Of a DNA stretch of 64,000 nucleotides, positions 17,486 to 27,252 are shown piece by piece (position 1 is the first letter of the stretch; each line of letters opens with the position of its first letter). The stretch lies in NCBI GenBank assembly GCA_017417385.1, contig JAFPZF010000058.1:1-64000 (forward strand). Direction: 5' to 3'. The notes under the pieces were generated by a model, which was given only the letters and a program-made list of their open reading frames with translations, ran no database searches and had not been told where the DNA came from. The stretch is from Bacteroidales bacterium. GTDB lineage: Bacteria; Bacteroidota; Bacteroidia; Bacteroidales; Marinilabiliaceae. A program made the position numbers and the translations under genes.

Positions 17486-20400
17486 TTCTTTTGCATGTTG
17501 GAGAGGAAGAGAAGCAGTCGGTTGGCTATGTTAGCCTCGCTGACGCCGCCGTCGAAGTCGAGGGCAAGCATGTTCAGCTCTGGGTAAGCCTCCTTGAGCT
17601 TCTTCTCTATGCCACGGACGACGATGTGGTTGGCGATGCAACCGAATGGTTGCATGGACACCACGTTCGGGCAGCCTCGCTTGAGGTATGCGATGACCTC
17701 TGCCGGCTGGAGCCAGCCTTCACCATACTGGGCGGAGAGACAGATTATCTCCTCGGCAAACTTGCTCTGCGTCTTGATGTCGATCTCCGGTACGTAGTAC
17801 TTGAACACCTTCGCCTGGTCGTCGAACTTGCGCATTATCTTCATGATGAGCGAGTATGCCATGTCGATGACGAGTCCCGGCACCTTGAACTTCTTGACAA
17901 AGTTCTCCTTGTTGAACTTGTAGTTGACGAAGGCACGGAGGAAGAAGTTGTGGATCGTCGGCGGGATGACCTCTACGCCGTGGTCCATGAGCCAATCTGG
18001 CACGTAGCGGTGCGAGTATGGATTGAATTTCAGGAAGATCTCGCCTGCGATGCCGCACTTCGGGTATTCCTTGTCGTCGACCTCGATGGCGTTGAACTCC
18101 TCGGCAGCCTGACGTGTCAGGTTGAGAAGGCCCTTGAGGTCGTTACGCTCGACGATGGGGTTAGCCCTGCGCAGGAAGTCGTCGCGGAGGGCGCGAGCCT
18201 GTCCCTTCTTGACTTCGCGCACCGCTATGGCATGATAGAATGTCGAGAGCCAGTCGCCGAAGAAGACAGAATGGAGGACTATCGGAGCCGCCTTGAAGAG
18301 GTTCAGCTTGAAGCCCGGCTGGTCTTCCTTGTCAGTTCCCGCAATGCCTATGACAGGTACCTGCTCGAAGCCGGCGTCTACGATAGCCTTGCGGATGAGG
18401 GACGGGTAGTTGGTGGCGCGGCACTGTCCGAGCTGGGTGACGGCGACGGCAGTCTTGTCGAGGTCGTACTTGCCAGACTTGAGAGCCTTGATGAAGTCGC
18501 CGACGATAAGCGTCGCCGGGTAGCAGACTTCGTTGTTGGAATATTTGAGTCCGAGGTCGTTGCTCTCTGCATCGCCCTGAGGAAGCGAGATGACGTTGTA
18601 GCCTTCGGTCTTGAAGGCGGCACCGAGGAGTGGCGATATATACTCCGTGAAGAACGGGGCGAGGATGGTGCGACGTTTCTTGTCCTCGTCGAGGAACTTG
18701 CGAGGGCGTACGAACGGCTTGACGTCCTTGGCGTCGTGAGTGCCGAACTTGAGGCTCTCGATAAGGGAGCGGACGCGGAGCTTCATGGAGCCGACGTTGT
18801 TGATGTCGTCAATCTTGAGGAGGGTGAGGCTCTTGTTGTGCCTGTTCATGATGCTGCGCGCCTCGTCGGTGAAGAATGCGTCTGGACCGCAGCCGAAGGA
18901 AGTCGTCTCGACGAAGTGGACGTTGCTACCCTGACGGGCTGCCCACTGTGCAGAGTTGAGGATACGGTTGACGTAGGTCCACTGCTTGAGGATGAAAGTC
19001 TCCTTCTCCTGGATAGAGGAGCCGCGGACAATCTCCTCGGTGATGACGTCCACGCCCAGCTTGGCGATCATCTCGCTCACCTTGTGCTGGATGAGCGGGT
19101 CGGTGTGGTATGGTCTGCCGGCGAGGAGGATCACCGTGCGCTTGTTCTTGAGAGCGTCTTCGAAGGCCTGGCGGTTGAGGTTGCGCATCGTCTCGCCGAA
19201 AGACCTGTACTCAGCGAGGGCTGCAGCGTGAGCGCGCTTGATAGTCTTCTTGTCTATGCCGAGCGGCTGGAGGTAGGCGAGGAGCTGCTTGAGGAGGAGA
19301 CCGTCGTCCTTGAAGGATATGACAGGGGAGTCGACAATCTTGTTAGTCTTGATGACAGAGGCTACGACCTCCGGGTAGCCGATGATGATCGGGCAGTTGT
19401 AGCTGTTGGTGACAGTCTTGTCCTCGACGACCTCGTAGACGACGCGAGGGAAGAAGATGCGGTCAACGTCGCTGCGCTCGGCGAGCTGATAGATATGGCT
19501 GTGGACCAGCTTGGCCGGGAAGCAGATGTTGTCGCTCATGACAGAGTGGACACTCTTCTCGTACTTGACGTAGGTCGAAGGCTCGGAGAGGACGACGCGG
19601 ATGCCGCATGTCGTGAACAGCTTGTGCCAGAAGGGGAACTCCTCGTACATGCCGAGGGCGCGCGGGATGCCGATCGTGAAGCGTGGGTTGGGAACCTGAG
19701 CCTCGGGATTGGCAGCGCGGTCGAAGAGCTCGTGATACTTGCGGTTGCTCATGTCGACGCCGGCATGCTCGGCAGCGGAGCCGTTGGTGAATATCTTCTC
19801 GCACTTGTTGCCCGAGTAGTAGGTGCCGCCGTTCTGGAACTTGTATTGAGTGATCTGGCACTGGTTCTCGCAGCCCTTGCAGACTAGAGACTTCTGGTCG
19901 AAGCCGGCAGACTGGAGGAAGCTCTCGATGCTGCGAGAGGTGACCTCGGCCGTAGAGTTCTCGAGCATACGCTTGGCAGTCAGTGCGCAGCCGTAGGCAC
20001 CCATGAGTTCCGGGACGTTGTTGCAGTAGACGCGCTTGCCGGTGAGGTTCTCGAAGGCCTTGACGATAGAGTCGTTGCGCATCGTGCCACCCTGGAGGAC
20101 GATGTTCTTGCCCAGCTCTTCGTAGTTCTTGATCTTGAGGACCTTGAAGAGGCAGTTCTTGACGACAGAGTAGGCGAGTCCGGCAGCGATGTCGGCGACG
20201 GAAGCGCCTTCGCGGAGGACCTGCTTAACCTTGGAGTTCATGAAGACCGTGCATCGAGTGCCGAGGTCGGAAGGGTGTTCGCTCTTGCAGGCCTTGAGGA
20301 CGAAGTCCGTGATGTCGCAGCCGAGCGTCTGTGCGAAAGTCTCGATGAAGGAGCCGCAGCCGCTGGAGCAAGCCTCGTTGAGCTCCATACGAGTCAGAGT

Positions 20401-21741
20401 GCCATGGTCGACGTAGGTAGCTTTCATGTCCTGACCGCCTATGTCGAGGATGAAGCTGACGTCTGGGCACATCTCGTGAGCGGCGACATAGTGAGCCATA
20501 GTCTCGACGATGCCATAGTCGAGGGAGAATGCGGCCTTGATAAGATCCTCGCCGTAGCCCGTCGAGCAGCCGGCGCAGATGTTGACAGACACCTTTTCCT
20601 CGGCGGCTCTCTCGACCAGTTTGCTAAGGCCGTGGCGGACGGCGTCGATAGGGTTGCCGCCGTTGTGTGCGTAGTATTTGAAGACAATCTCGCCGTTGTC
20701 GTTCATGACGACAATCTTCGTTGTCGTCGAGCCGCTGTCGATGCCGAGGTAGTTGTGCTCTGTCGCACGGCTGACGTCGACGACAGGGACGTAGTCCTGA
20801 GCCTTGTCGGCCTTCCAAGCCATATATTCCTCCTCGCCCTTGAAGATAGGAGGCAGTTCGATAGTCGTGCTATTGTGGAAGGCGGCGTTGTGAGTTGTAG
20901 GTTTTTCGGCGCCAGGGGTGTTGAGGAGGGTGATAAGTTCGGGGATCGTGAAAGGCTTGTGGTCGTTAGGAGCGATAGCCGTACCCCAGGCTGGGATGAC
21001 GTTGGCGCGCTCCTCGATGACGAAGTCCTTTTCGAGGGAGTAGCCGAAGTAGTCGGCGACAGCCTTGCGGAGGGAGGAGATGAAAGTCAGCGGACCGCCG
21101 CAGAGGAGGATTTTCGGCTTTATCTCGCAGCCGTGGCTGAGTGTGCTGGCAGTCTGAACGGCGACGGCGCGGAATATCGATGCCGCGATGTCGGTCTTAG
21201 GGACGTTGCGAGCGATAAGGTTCTGGATGTCAGTCTTGGAGAAGACGCCGCAACGGCTGGCGATAGCGTAGGTCGTCGTACTACGGCTGGCGAGCCCGTC
21301 GAGGTCTTGCACTTCGACGCCGAGGCAGAGAGCCATCTGGTCGATGAAGGCGCCCGTTCCGCCGGCGCAGTTGCCGTTCATGCGGAGGTCGGTGACACGA
21401 CCGTCGCTAAGGTAGACGATCTTGGCGTCCACGCCGCCGATGTCGATAAAAGTGGAGACTTCCGGGTGGAGGGTACGGGTGAACTCGGTTGCAGCGACTA
21501 CCTCCTGGACGAAGGAGAGTCCGTATCTCTCAGCGATGCCGAGGCCGACGGAGCCGGTGACGGCGAGGGTGAACTGGTCGTCGTTGGAAAGAGTCCCGCT
21601 AATCTCGGTCAGGAACGCCTCGATGGCAGCCGGCACGTTAGCCTGATGTCGGCGGTAGGAGGAGTAGATGACATTACCCTTGTCGTCGATGACGACTATC
21701 TTAGCGGTTGTGGAACCAACGTCGAGACCTATCTTGTACAT
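17482..21741 (-). CDS. Acyl-CoA dehydratase activase-related multidomain protein
   Basis: A 1419-residue cytoplasmic protein with two tandem BcrAD/BadFG-type ASKHA ATPase domains (N-terminus MYKIGLDVGSTTAKIV; second domain beginning LGIDSGSTTTKIV near residue 330), each with cluster-ligand cysteines (GNCAGGTG; EACSSGCGSF). A CKGCENQCQI motif near 650 and a C-terminal DUF2229/HgdB-like half follow. Related proteins activate 2-hydroxyacyl-CoA dehydratases by ATP-driven electron injection, but fused forms like this are widespread in anaerobes with no known substrate. The start at 21741 follows a perfect promoter (21771-21802); an earlier in-frame ATG at 21801 lies within that promoter. No dehydratase subunit genes are adjacent. 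Confidence 0.85.
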   Translation of the reverse strand: MYKIGLDVGSTTAKIVVIDDKGNVIYSSYRRHQANVPAAIEAFLTEISGTLSNDDQFTLAVTGSVGLGIAERYGLSFVQEVVAATEFTRTLHPEVSTFIDIGGVDAKIVYLSDGRVTDLRMNGNCAGGTGAFIDQMALCLGVEVQDLDGLASRSTTTYAIASRCGVFSKTDIQNLIARNVPKTDIAASIFRAVAVQTASTLSHGCEIKPKILLCGGPLTFISSLRKAVADYFGYSLEKDFVIEERANVIPAWGTAIAPNDHKPFTIPELITLLNTPGAEKPTTHNAAFHNSTTIELPPIFKGEEEYMAWKADKAQDYVPVVDVSRATEHNYLGIDSGSTTTKIVVMNDNGEIVFKYYAHNGGNPIDAVRHGLSKLVERAAEEKVSVNICAGCSTGYGEDLIKAAFSLDYGIVETMAHYVAAHEMCPDVSFILDIGGQDMKATYVDHGTLTRMELNEACSSGCGSFIETFAQTLGCDITDFVLKACKSEHPSDLGTRCTVFMNSKVKQVLREGASVADIAAGLAYSVVKNCLFKVLKIKNYEELGKNIVLQGGTMRNDSIVKAFENLTGKRVYCNNVPELMGAYGCALTAKRMLENSTAEVTSRSIESFLQSAGFDQKSLVCKGCENQCQITQYKFQNGGTYYSGNKCEKIFTNGSAAEHAGVDMSNRKYHELFDRAANPEAQVPNPRFTIGIPRALGMYEEFPFWHKLFTTCGIRVVLSEPSTYVKYEKSVHSVMSDNICFPAKLVHSHIYQLAERSDVDRIFFPRVVYEVVEDKTVTNSYNCPIIIGYPEVVASVIKTNKIVDSPVISFKDDGLLLKQLLAYLQPLGIDKKTIKRAHAAALAEYRSFGETMRNLNRQAFEDALKNKRTVILLAGRPYHTDPLIQHKVSEMIAKLGVDVITEEIVRGSSIQEKETFILKQWTYVNRILNSAQWAARQGSNVHFVETTSFGCGPDAFFTDEARSIMNRHNKSLTLLKIDDINNVGSMKLRVRSLIESLKFGTHDAKDVKPFVRPRKFLDEDKKRRTILAPFFTEYISPLLGAAFKTEGYNVISLPQGDAESNDLGLKYSNNEVCYPATLIVGDFIKALKSGKYDLDKTAVAVTQLGQCRATNYPSLIRKAIVDAGFEQVPVIGIAGTDKEDQPGFKLNLFKAAPIVLHSVFFGDWLSTFYHAIAVREVKKGQARALRDDFLRRANPIVERNDLKGLLNLTRQAAEEFNAIEVDDKEYPKCGIAGEIFLKFNPYSHRYVPDWLMDHGVEVIPPTIHNFFLRAFVNYKFNKENFVKKFKVPGLVIDMAYSLIMKIMRKFDDQAKVFKYYVPEIDIKTQSKFAEEIICLSAQYGEGWLQPAEVIAYLKRGCPNVVSMQPFGCIANHIVVRGIEKKLKEAYPELNMLALDFDGGVSEANIANRLLLFLSNMQKK

Positions 21742-21770
21742 ACTTAGTATTCGAATGATGCTATTTGGTG

Positions 21771-21802
21771 CAAAGTTACCTAAAAAAAGGAAGTCGCCCA
21801 AA
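21771..21802 (-). promoter_or_regulatory. Promoter of the dehydratase activase gene
   Basis: Minus-strand TTTG, 20 bp, TAACTTTG. This is a full Bacteroidota promoter placed about 30 bp before the ATG at 21741. Confidence 0.8.
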
Positions 21803-21807
21803 AAAGA

Positions 21808-22068
21808 GTGTCGAAAAGGGGAAGAAAGATAAGTGCCATATACTACTCACAAATCGTGAACGGAGTAAGGCAGCTGTCTGACCCAATAATAAATGGGCTA
21901 AGGAGTCTTGCTCCCGACCTCAACATTGACTGGTTGCGCACTGGCGAGGGAGAGATGTTAATCGGAGCGGCGGAGGGAAGCACGCCGAAAGTCCCGGTGG
22001 TGCAGGTTGCCGAGCATATCAAAGGGAAGGTGGAACAGAGAGCGAACTTAGGGAGGAGGGGGAGGTAG
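21808..22068 (+). pseudogene. Remnant of a small helix-turn-helix regulator
   Basis: An 86-residue frame starting only with GTG. Its core, YYSQIVNGVRQLSDPIIN followed by DLNIDWLRTGEGEML, matches the second half of Bacteroidota XRE-type DNA-binding proteins (recognition helix onward, with the typical WLxTGEGEML end). The first two helices are missing; upstream the frame is closed at 21781 and overlaps the divergent promoter. It is therefore either a truncated remnant or, less likely, a very small regulator. No clear ribosome-binding site is seen. Confidence 0.45.
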
Positions 22069-22143
22069 GTTGGGAATGAAACCAACGGGGGGACATTGAC
22101 GTATCAGAGGGGAGGATAACAAGTTAAACTTAACAGAAAGAAG

Positions 22144-23004
22144 ATGAAGAGAAGATTACTAAGCAAGTCAGTGCTACTGACAGCAGCGTTTGCGTTGGCG
22201 ACGGCGGGAACATTCGCGCAGAGCGAGGTAGAGCCGTACATGCAGGTTGAGGAGATGCCGAACCTCATCAAGTGTCTGCCAGCGCCGCCATCGTTTGACA
22301 GTCCGGAGTTTGCGAACGACATGATGCGATACGCGTGGGGGAAGCAGCAGAGGCAGGACCCGAAGAGGGCTGCGATGGCAATCTCGGATGCCGTATGGAG
22401 CTATGACGCTCTGTTTGAAGCGTTTGAGGTGCCGTTTGGACTGAAGGTGTCGGAGACGGAGACCCCGGAGGTGTACAAGTTGCTCGTGACGGCGTTGACG
22501 ACGACAGATGCGATGAGAGTTGCGCCGAAGGCTTACTATCTGCGTCAGCGTCCGTTCGAGAGGTTCAACGACAAGATGTTGACCGACGAGGAGGACGAGC
22601 TGCGCGGCGAGGGGTCTTATCCGTCGGGACACACCATGAGAGGATGGACATGTGCGTTGCTGATGGCGGAGATCAATCCGGAAGCTGCTGACACGATCTT
22701 TGCGAGAGGGTGGCTGTATTGCGAGAATCGAGTAATCGTCGGTGCACACTGGCAGAGCGACATCGACGCGAGCAAGGTCGGTGCGAGCATAGCATACGGA
22801 GCACTTCACAAGAGCGAGGCGTTCAGGGAGCAGATGCTGAAGGCACAGGCAGAGTTTGCAGAGAAGACGACCAAGAAGCCAGAGGTCCCGAAGGGCGTTG
22901 CAGACAGGCAGAACACCCAGGTCTATTATCTCAATGGCACTCCGGCGGGAGATGATGCTAGGGGACTGTTGATTAAGGATGGGAAGAAGGTCCTGAACAA
23001 GTAA
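22144..23004 (+). CDS. Secreted class A acid phosphatase (PAP2 superfamily)
   Basis: Hydrolyses phosphomonoesters outside the cytoplasm. The 286-residue protein has a signal peptide ending near TFAQ (residue 26) and all three signature motifs of class A non-specific acid phosphatases: KxxxxxxRP (K129-P137), PSGHT (160-164) and RxxxxxHxxxD (R196, H202, D206). A C-terminal extension ends in YYLNGTPAG...GLLIKDGKKV, resembling the tails of the pectate lyases in this window and possibly an outer-membrane secretion or sorting signal. It stands alone, bounded by a strong bidirectional terminator. Confidence 0.93.
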   Translation: MKRRLLSKSVLLTAAFALATAGTFAQSEVEPYMQVEEMPNLIKCLPAPPSFDSPEFANDMMRYAWGKQQRQDPKRAAMAISDAVWSYDALFEAFEVPFGLKVSETETPEVYKLLVTALTTTDAMRVAPKAYYLRQRPFERFNDKMLTDEEDELRGEGSYPSGHTMRGWTCALLMAEINPEAADTIFARGWLYCENRVIVGAHWQSDIDASKVGASIAYGALHKSEAFREQMLKAQAEFAEKTTKKPEVPKGVADRQNTQVYYLNGTPAGDDARGLLIKDGKKVLNK

Positions 23005-23021
23005 ACCTACAGATAAAAAGG

Positions 23022-23062
23022 AAACGAGGGAGGCAGTCTTAGCGGGCTGCCTCCCTCGTTTT
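23022..23062. terminator. Bidirectional terminator between phosphatase and GH51 genes
   Basis: AACGAGGGAGGCAG pairs perfectly with CTGCCTCCCTCGTT over a 10-nt loop. TTTT follows on the plus strand; on the minus strand the hairpin is followed by TCCTTTTT. It serves both convergent genes. Confidence 0.9.
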
Positions 23063-23094
23063 GATTAAGAGTGTGTGTGTTGATGAAATGCCGA

Positions 23095-25092
23095 CTACTG
23101 GACCTTGAAGCGGAAGACGTAGAATGTCTTAGCGTCGAGGGAGACTTTAGCCGTCTTGTCGCCCACAGCAGGCATAGACTTAGTCTGAGGAACGACGACA
23201 GACTTGTTGTCGAGACTGTTCTCGGCATCTGGGTTGTCGGCGTGGAGAGAGGTGACAGTGTAGGTGCCGATAGCAGACTTCTTCTTCAGGCCGTTGAAGT
23301 TGAGGCTGACAGACTGCGTCTTGTCGGAGACGTTGGCAATCTTGACGACGTAGGTGTTGTCGGCAGCGTCGTAGACTGCGCTAGCGAAGAGACCATCCTG
23401 GTCGTCGTTGCCTGCGACAGCCTTGCCGTTCATCGTCAGCTTGATGGCGTTGGTGCCCTTGTTGAGCGAGAAGAGCTGCTGAACGTAGTAGCTAGCCGTC
23501 TTGAACGAGTTCGTGTTGTCGTACCAGATCATGTCTGGGCGCCACTGCCAGCCCTCGACGTGAGCGAAGAGCGGTGCGTAGGTTGCCATGTGGACCACGT
23601 CAGCATTGCGCTCGATGCCCGTCATGAAGGCAGCCTCGAGGAGAGATGCGTTGAAGTGATTCCACTTCTTACCCTTGCCGTGGCAGGCGTACTCACCGGC
23701 GAACACCTTTGGACCCTTACGGTCGTACTTGTCGTAGCGGTTGCCCTGAGCGAGGAACCAAGACTCTGGGCGGTAGAAGTGCTCGTCGACGAGGTCAGCG
23801 CCGAGCTTCTTCATCTCAGGCCAGAGGAAGTCGAACTGCTTACCTTCGGAGTCTGGGCCGGATGAGCCGACGATCTTAATCTCCGGGTGAGCCTTGCGGA
23901 CGACGTCAACGAAGAATTTCAGCCTATCAGGGTAGAGCTGATCCCACTGCTCGTTGCCGATGCCGACAAACTTGAGGTTGAAAGGAGCCGGGTGGCCCAT
24001 GTCGGCACGGAGCTTACCCCACTTAGTCGACGTAGCGCCATTGGCGAACTCGATCAAGTCGAGGACATCCTGGATATAAGGGTCGAGAGCCTCGCGAGTA
24101 GCGTCGACGTGAGCGCCCTTAGGATTGTTGCGGTTCTGGAACTGGCAGGAGAGGCCGACGCTTACGATAGGGAGAGGCTCGGCGCCGATGTCCTCACTGA
24201 GGAGGAAGAACTCGTAGAAACCGAGACCGTAGGACTGATAGTAGTCAGGGAAGTAGCGGTGCTCGAAAGTATAGTGCCAGCGGTTCTCGTTGAGCGGACG
24301 GTTCTCTACCGTGCCGACGCTATTCTTCCACTGGTAGCGAGTAGCGAGATCCGTGCCCTCGACGATACAGCCGCCAGGGAAGCGGAGGACGCCCGGGTGG
24401 AGGTCGGCGAGAGCCTGAGCGAGGTCGGTCCTAAGACCATTCTCGCGGCCCTTCCACGTCTCGGACGGGAAGAGAGAGACATGCTCGAGGTCGACAGCAT
24501 CACCCTTGAGGAAGATGCGGAGGACGCCCTTCTTGACACCCTTGTCCGCCTTGATAGTTGCCGTGTACTTCTTCCAGTCCTTGCCGTCGATGTCCAGCGA
24601 GACGCTGCCGACAGCCTGGTTCTCGCCCATGCTTGCGAGGTCGGCCAGTTCGACGCGGAGCTTAGACTTGCCGCTGTCGAAGGCGCGGGCGTAGATGCTG
24701 AAGCGGTAGGACTTGCCAGCCTCGACAGTGACGCCGAAGAAGCCTTCGTTCTGGAGACCCGTCCTCTTGTCGTTGTGAGAGGCAGGGCGCAGACGTACGT
24801 AGTGCGGGTTGCGCTCGAAGGGGGCGCCTTCGGTACGCACCTCGATATTGCCGAAAGACTGCCAGCCGAGGAGCGCCTGAGGGAACTCGAAGGAGCGGTT
24901 CTTGACCATCTCGGCGTAGAGACCGCCGTCGGCGGCGTAGTTGATATCCTCGAAGAAGATACCGTACATAGTAGACTGAATAGGTGCGCCCTTGGCAGGC
25001 TTAGACACGTCGACAGTCATCACCTTGTCCTGTGCTCCGGCATTGCCAGCGAGGAGCATAGAGAGCAGGGTGACAGGGATAATCTTATTCAT
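23095..25092 (-). CDS. GH51-type alpha-L-arabinofuranosidase, long form
   Basis: Releases arabinofuranose from arabinan or arabinoxylan. The 665-residue protein has a signal peptide (to about residue 21), an N-terminal carbohydrate-binding-like insert (about 140-215), and a TIM-barrel with the acid/base Glu in GIGNEQW (near 381) and nucleophile Glu in FAGEYACHG (near 467), followed by the C-terminal beta-domain. This is the long Bacteroidota GH51 architecture. It begins 9 bp after the other GH51 gene, so both come from the promoter at 26693-26724. Exact linkage specificity is not readable. Confidence 0.92.
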   Translation of the reverse strand: MNKIIPVTLLSMLLAGNAGAQDKVMTVDVSKPAKGAPIQSTMYGIFFEDINYAADGGLYAEMVKNRSFEFPQALLGWQSFGNIEVRTEGAPFERNPHYVRLRPASHNDKRTGLQNEGFFGVTVEAGKSYRFSIYARAFDSGKSKLRVELADLASMGENQAVGSVSLDIDGKDWKKYTATIKADKGVKKGVLRIFLKGDAVDLEHVSLFPSETWKGRENGLRTDLAQALADLHPGVLRFPGGCIVEGTDLATRYQWKNSVGTVENRPLNENRWHYTFEHRYFPDYYQSYGLGFYEFFLLSEDIGAEPLPIVSVGLSCQFQNRNNPKGAHVDATREALDPYIQDVLDLIEFANGATSTKWGKLRADMGHPAPFNLKFVGIGNEQWDQLYPDRLKFFVDVVRKAHPEIKIVGSSGPDSEGKQFDFLWPEMKKLGADLVDEHFYRPESWFLAQGNRYDKYDRKGPKVFAGEYACHGKGKKWNHFNASLLEAAFMTGIERNADVVHMATYAPLFAHVEGWQWRPDMIWYDNTNSFKTASYYVQQLFSLNKGTNAIKLTMNGKAVAGNDDQDGLFASAVYDAADNTYVVKIANVSDKTQSVSLNFNGLKKKSAIGTYTVTSLHADNPDAENSLDNKSVVVPQTKSMPAVGDKTAKVSLDAKTFYVFRFKVQ

Positions 25093-25101
25093 AACTTGAA
25101 T

Positions 25102-26661
25102 TTATTTTACAGCGATAGTTACGACAGACTTAGCAGGCATCTTGATAGTCACGACGCCGTCCTTGAGCTTGAAGTCCTTGAACTGAGCGAGCTCAATCTT
25201 GTCTGGGTTGTCGAAAGAGTTGAAGTCTGCGATATTAGCAGAGGTCAGCACCTGAGCGTCGGCGACAGAAGACGTCTTCTGACCGCGGATGTCGATAGCG
25301 ACAGTCTGTGCCTTGTCGAGGTCGAGGTTAGCGACAGAGACGTGGATGACACCGTTAGCGTCCTTGGAAGCCGAGGCGCTGATGCGGTCGGCCTTGAAGC
25401 GGCCGTTGACAATCTGGCTCGTCTTAGTAGAGCTCGGGAGGAGAGTAGCGTCCTGGTGGACCTTGTACATATTGAAGATATGGTAAGTAGGGGTCAGGAG
25501 CATCTTGTCGCCATCCGTGAAGATGACAGCCTGGAGGACGTTGACAATCTGCGCGAGGTTCGCCATGCGGACGCGGTCGGCGTGCTTGTGGAAGATGTTG
25601 AGCGTCACGGCAGCGATGAGGGCGTCTCTCATAGTGTTCTGCTGGAAGAGGAAGCCCGGGTTGGTGCCCGGCTCGACATCGTACCAGGAGCCCCATTCGT
25701 CGACGACGAGGGCGACCTTCTTGCGCGGGTCGTACTTCGTCATGATAGCGTCGTGGCGAGTTATGAGCTCGTCCATGTAGTAAGCCTTCTCCATAGTCTG
25801 GACATACTGCTCGTCGCTGAACTTAGTAGCAGAGCCCTTGTGTTCCCAGCCGCCCGGGTGGACATAGTAGTGGAGCGAGAGGCCCCACATCATATTCGTC
25901 GGGACGCCCTGCATAACCTTTTCCGTCCAGTTGTAGTCGGCTACGTTGGCGCCGCCGGCGACCTTGAGGAGAGGAGCCTTGGCGTTGTAGTTGCGGGCGA
26001 AGGTCTGATAGCGTCGATAGAGGTCGGCGTAGTATTCAGGTCTCATATTACCTCCGCAGCCCCAGCTCTCGTTGCCGACAGCGAGGAACTGCACTTTCCA
26101 AGGCTTCTCGCGGCCATTCTGCTTACGGAGGTTAGACATAGGGCTTTCGCCGTCGAAAGTCATATACTCGACCCACTGGCTGAGTTCCTCGACGCTACCG
26201 CTGCCGACATTGCCGCAGACGTAAGGCTCGGTGCCCAGTTCCTCGCACATATTGAGGAACTCGTTAGTACCGAAGGAGTTGTCTTCGACGACACCGCCCC
26301 AGTGAGTATTGATCATCTTAGCGCGTCCTTCCTGCGGACCGATACCGTCCTTCCAGTGGTATTCGTCGGCGAAGCAGCCGCCTGGCCAGCGGAGGTTAGG
26401 GATTTTAATCTCCTTGAGGGCGTCGAGGACGTCTTTGCGGACGCCGTTGACGTTAGGGATCTTAGAGTCCTTGCCGACCCAGAGACCGCCGTAGATACAG
26501 TGGCCGAGGTGCTCGGAGAAGTGACCGTAGATATGTCGGCTAATCTTCGTATTGCCTCTATCGGCGTCGACGATAACAGTCGCGTCTTGTGCTGATACCC
26601 CCATTGGAGCGCACGCAGCGAGGAGTAGGAATGACAGCAAATGTGTCTTTTTGATAATCAT
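25102..26661 (-). CDS. GH51 alpha-N-arabinofuranosidase, short form
   Basis: A 519-residue exo-acting arabinofuranosidase. The N-terminus is a signal peptide with [10 protein letters not shown], which could be a lipobox, or alternatively is cleaved after SAQ. The barrel carries [19 protein letters not shown], the [14 protein letters not shown] motif, the acid/base Glu in [11 protein letters not shown] (near 197) and nucleophile in [10 protein letters not shown] (near 321). The C-terminal beta-sandwich is complete. It is first in a two-gene operon with the long GH51 and is divergent from the SusC/SusD genes, suggesting a shared arabinose-polymer locus. Confidence 0.94.
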   Translation of the reverse strand: MIIKKTHLLSFLLLAACAPMGVSAQDATVIVDADRGNTKISRHIYGHFSEHLGHCIYGGLWVGKDSKIPNVNGVRKDVLDALKEIKIPNLRWPGGCFADEYHWKDGIGPQEGRAKMINTHWGGVVEDNSFGTNEFLNMCEELGTEPYVCGNVGSGSVEELSQWVEYMTFDGESPMSNLRKQNGREKPWKVQFLAVGNESWGCGGNMRPEYYADLYRRYQTFARNYNAKAPLLKVAGGANVADYNWTEKVMQGVPTNMMWGLSLHYYVHPGGWEHKGSATKFSDEQYVQTMEKAYYMDELITRHDAIMTKYDPRKKVALVVDEWGSWYDVEPGTNPGFLFQQNTMRDALIAAVTLNIFHKHADRVRMANLAQIVNVLQAVIFTDGDKMLLTPTYHIFNMYKVHQDATLLPSSTKTSQIVNGRFKADRISASASKDANGVIHVSVANLDLDKAQTVAIDIRGQKTSSVADAQVLTSANIADFNSFDNPDKIELAQFKDFKLKDGVVTIKMPAKSVVTIAVK

Positions 26662-26692
26662 TGTGGTGTTGCTAAATAATTGTTTACAAGTG

Positions 26693-26724
26693 CAAATATG
26701 GAAGTTTTTCTTTAATCTATCAAA
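26693..26724 (-). promoter_or_regulatory. Promoter of the GH51 operon
   Basis: Minus-strand TTTG, 20 bp, CATATTTG. The -7 has one mismatch to TAnnTTTG. It lies 31 bp before the first GH51 start codon. Confidence 0.7.
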
Positions 26725-26835
26725 TAGTAGGGCGAATTTTAACGAAGAATAGGCAGTGGGCTGAGGGCGGAAACGGCGGCTAGACTAGGCTGAGGGCGAG
26801 GAAATACGTCATATATAAGAGGTCAGAGTAGTCAG

Positions 26836-26865
26836 GTCTAACCCAAGTCTAATACAGGTCTAAGC
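26836..26865 (+). repeat. 11-bp-period GTCTAAYMCAR motif, three units
   Basis: Units GTCTAACCCAA, GTCTAATACAG and GTCTAAGC follow one another at exactly 11 bp. It is the same motif as at 107-139 (minus strand there), 54015-54036 and 63468-63490. Confidence 0.65.
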
Positions 26866-27180
26866 ATCGGAAGAGGAGACGCCGGAGAACGAGGATGGCC
26901 CGACAAGGCAGTCGAGATGGCAAAAGGGAGCCGAGGGCAGGGGGAGAGAGCGGAGTAGAGGGGGCAGGAGGCTGGCAGTGAGGGAAAGAATTTACAGAGA
27001 TTAAGAAATTACATTTTAAAAAGAGGAGGGGGCGAAAGGGAGAAAATTTAAAAATTTAACGGGTGGTAAGTTTCAGACTGAAATTGAATGATAGGTGAAA
27101 CGCGGGAGACGTTAAGTAATCATTATTTAAATTGAAGAAAAAATTATGCAATGGCGGTTACAATCTGTTGAGAAAGTATA

Positions 27181-27188
27181 TATCTTTG
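27181..27188 (+). promoter_or_regulatory. -7 element TATCTTTG of the susC/susD operon
   Basis: TATCTTTG is a full match to TAnnTTTG, giving a leader of about 55-60 nt. No TTTG is seen at -33, which could mean an activator is needed. Confidence 0.6.
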
Positions 27189-27252
27189 TTAAAACGAATA
27201 AGGGCGTAACAACCTGGAAATTCAATCAAACAACACATAATAAAACTACACA

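Larger units (their letters stand above)
26662..27252. other. Divergent intergenic region between GH51 operon and susC
   Basis: 591 bp without a credible gene. The left end carries the GH51 promoter, the right end the susC -7 element. Between them the plus strand is strongly G-rich and includes two GGCTGAGGGCG copies near 26760 and 26790 and the three-unit 11-bp GTCTAA motif. A GA-rich purine tract occupies about 26930-27060. No tRNA, small ORF or clear dyad operator was recognised. Confidence 0.6.

Noticed and set aside
17443-19887. 814-codon plus-strand open frame
   Set aside because: Lies wholly antisense to the well-supported activase gene; composition is that of reversed codons (Val/Asp/Glu/Leu-rich) and it has no recognisable motif.
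20275-21747. 490-codon plus-strand open frame
   Set aside because: Antisense to the first ATPase domain of the activase; no independent support.
23887-26595. 902-codon plus-strand open frame
   Set aside because: Antisense to both GH51 genes, which contain intact catalytic residues; no signal or domain in the antisense product.
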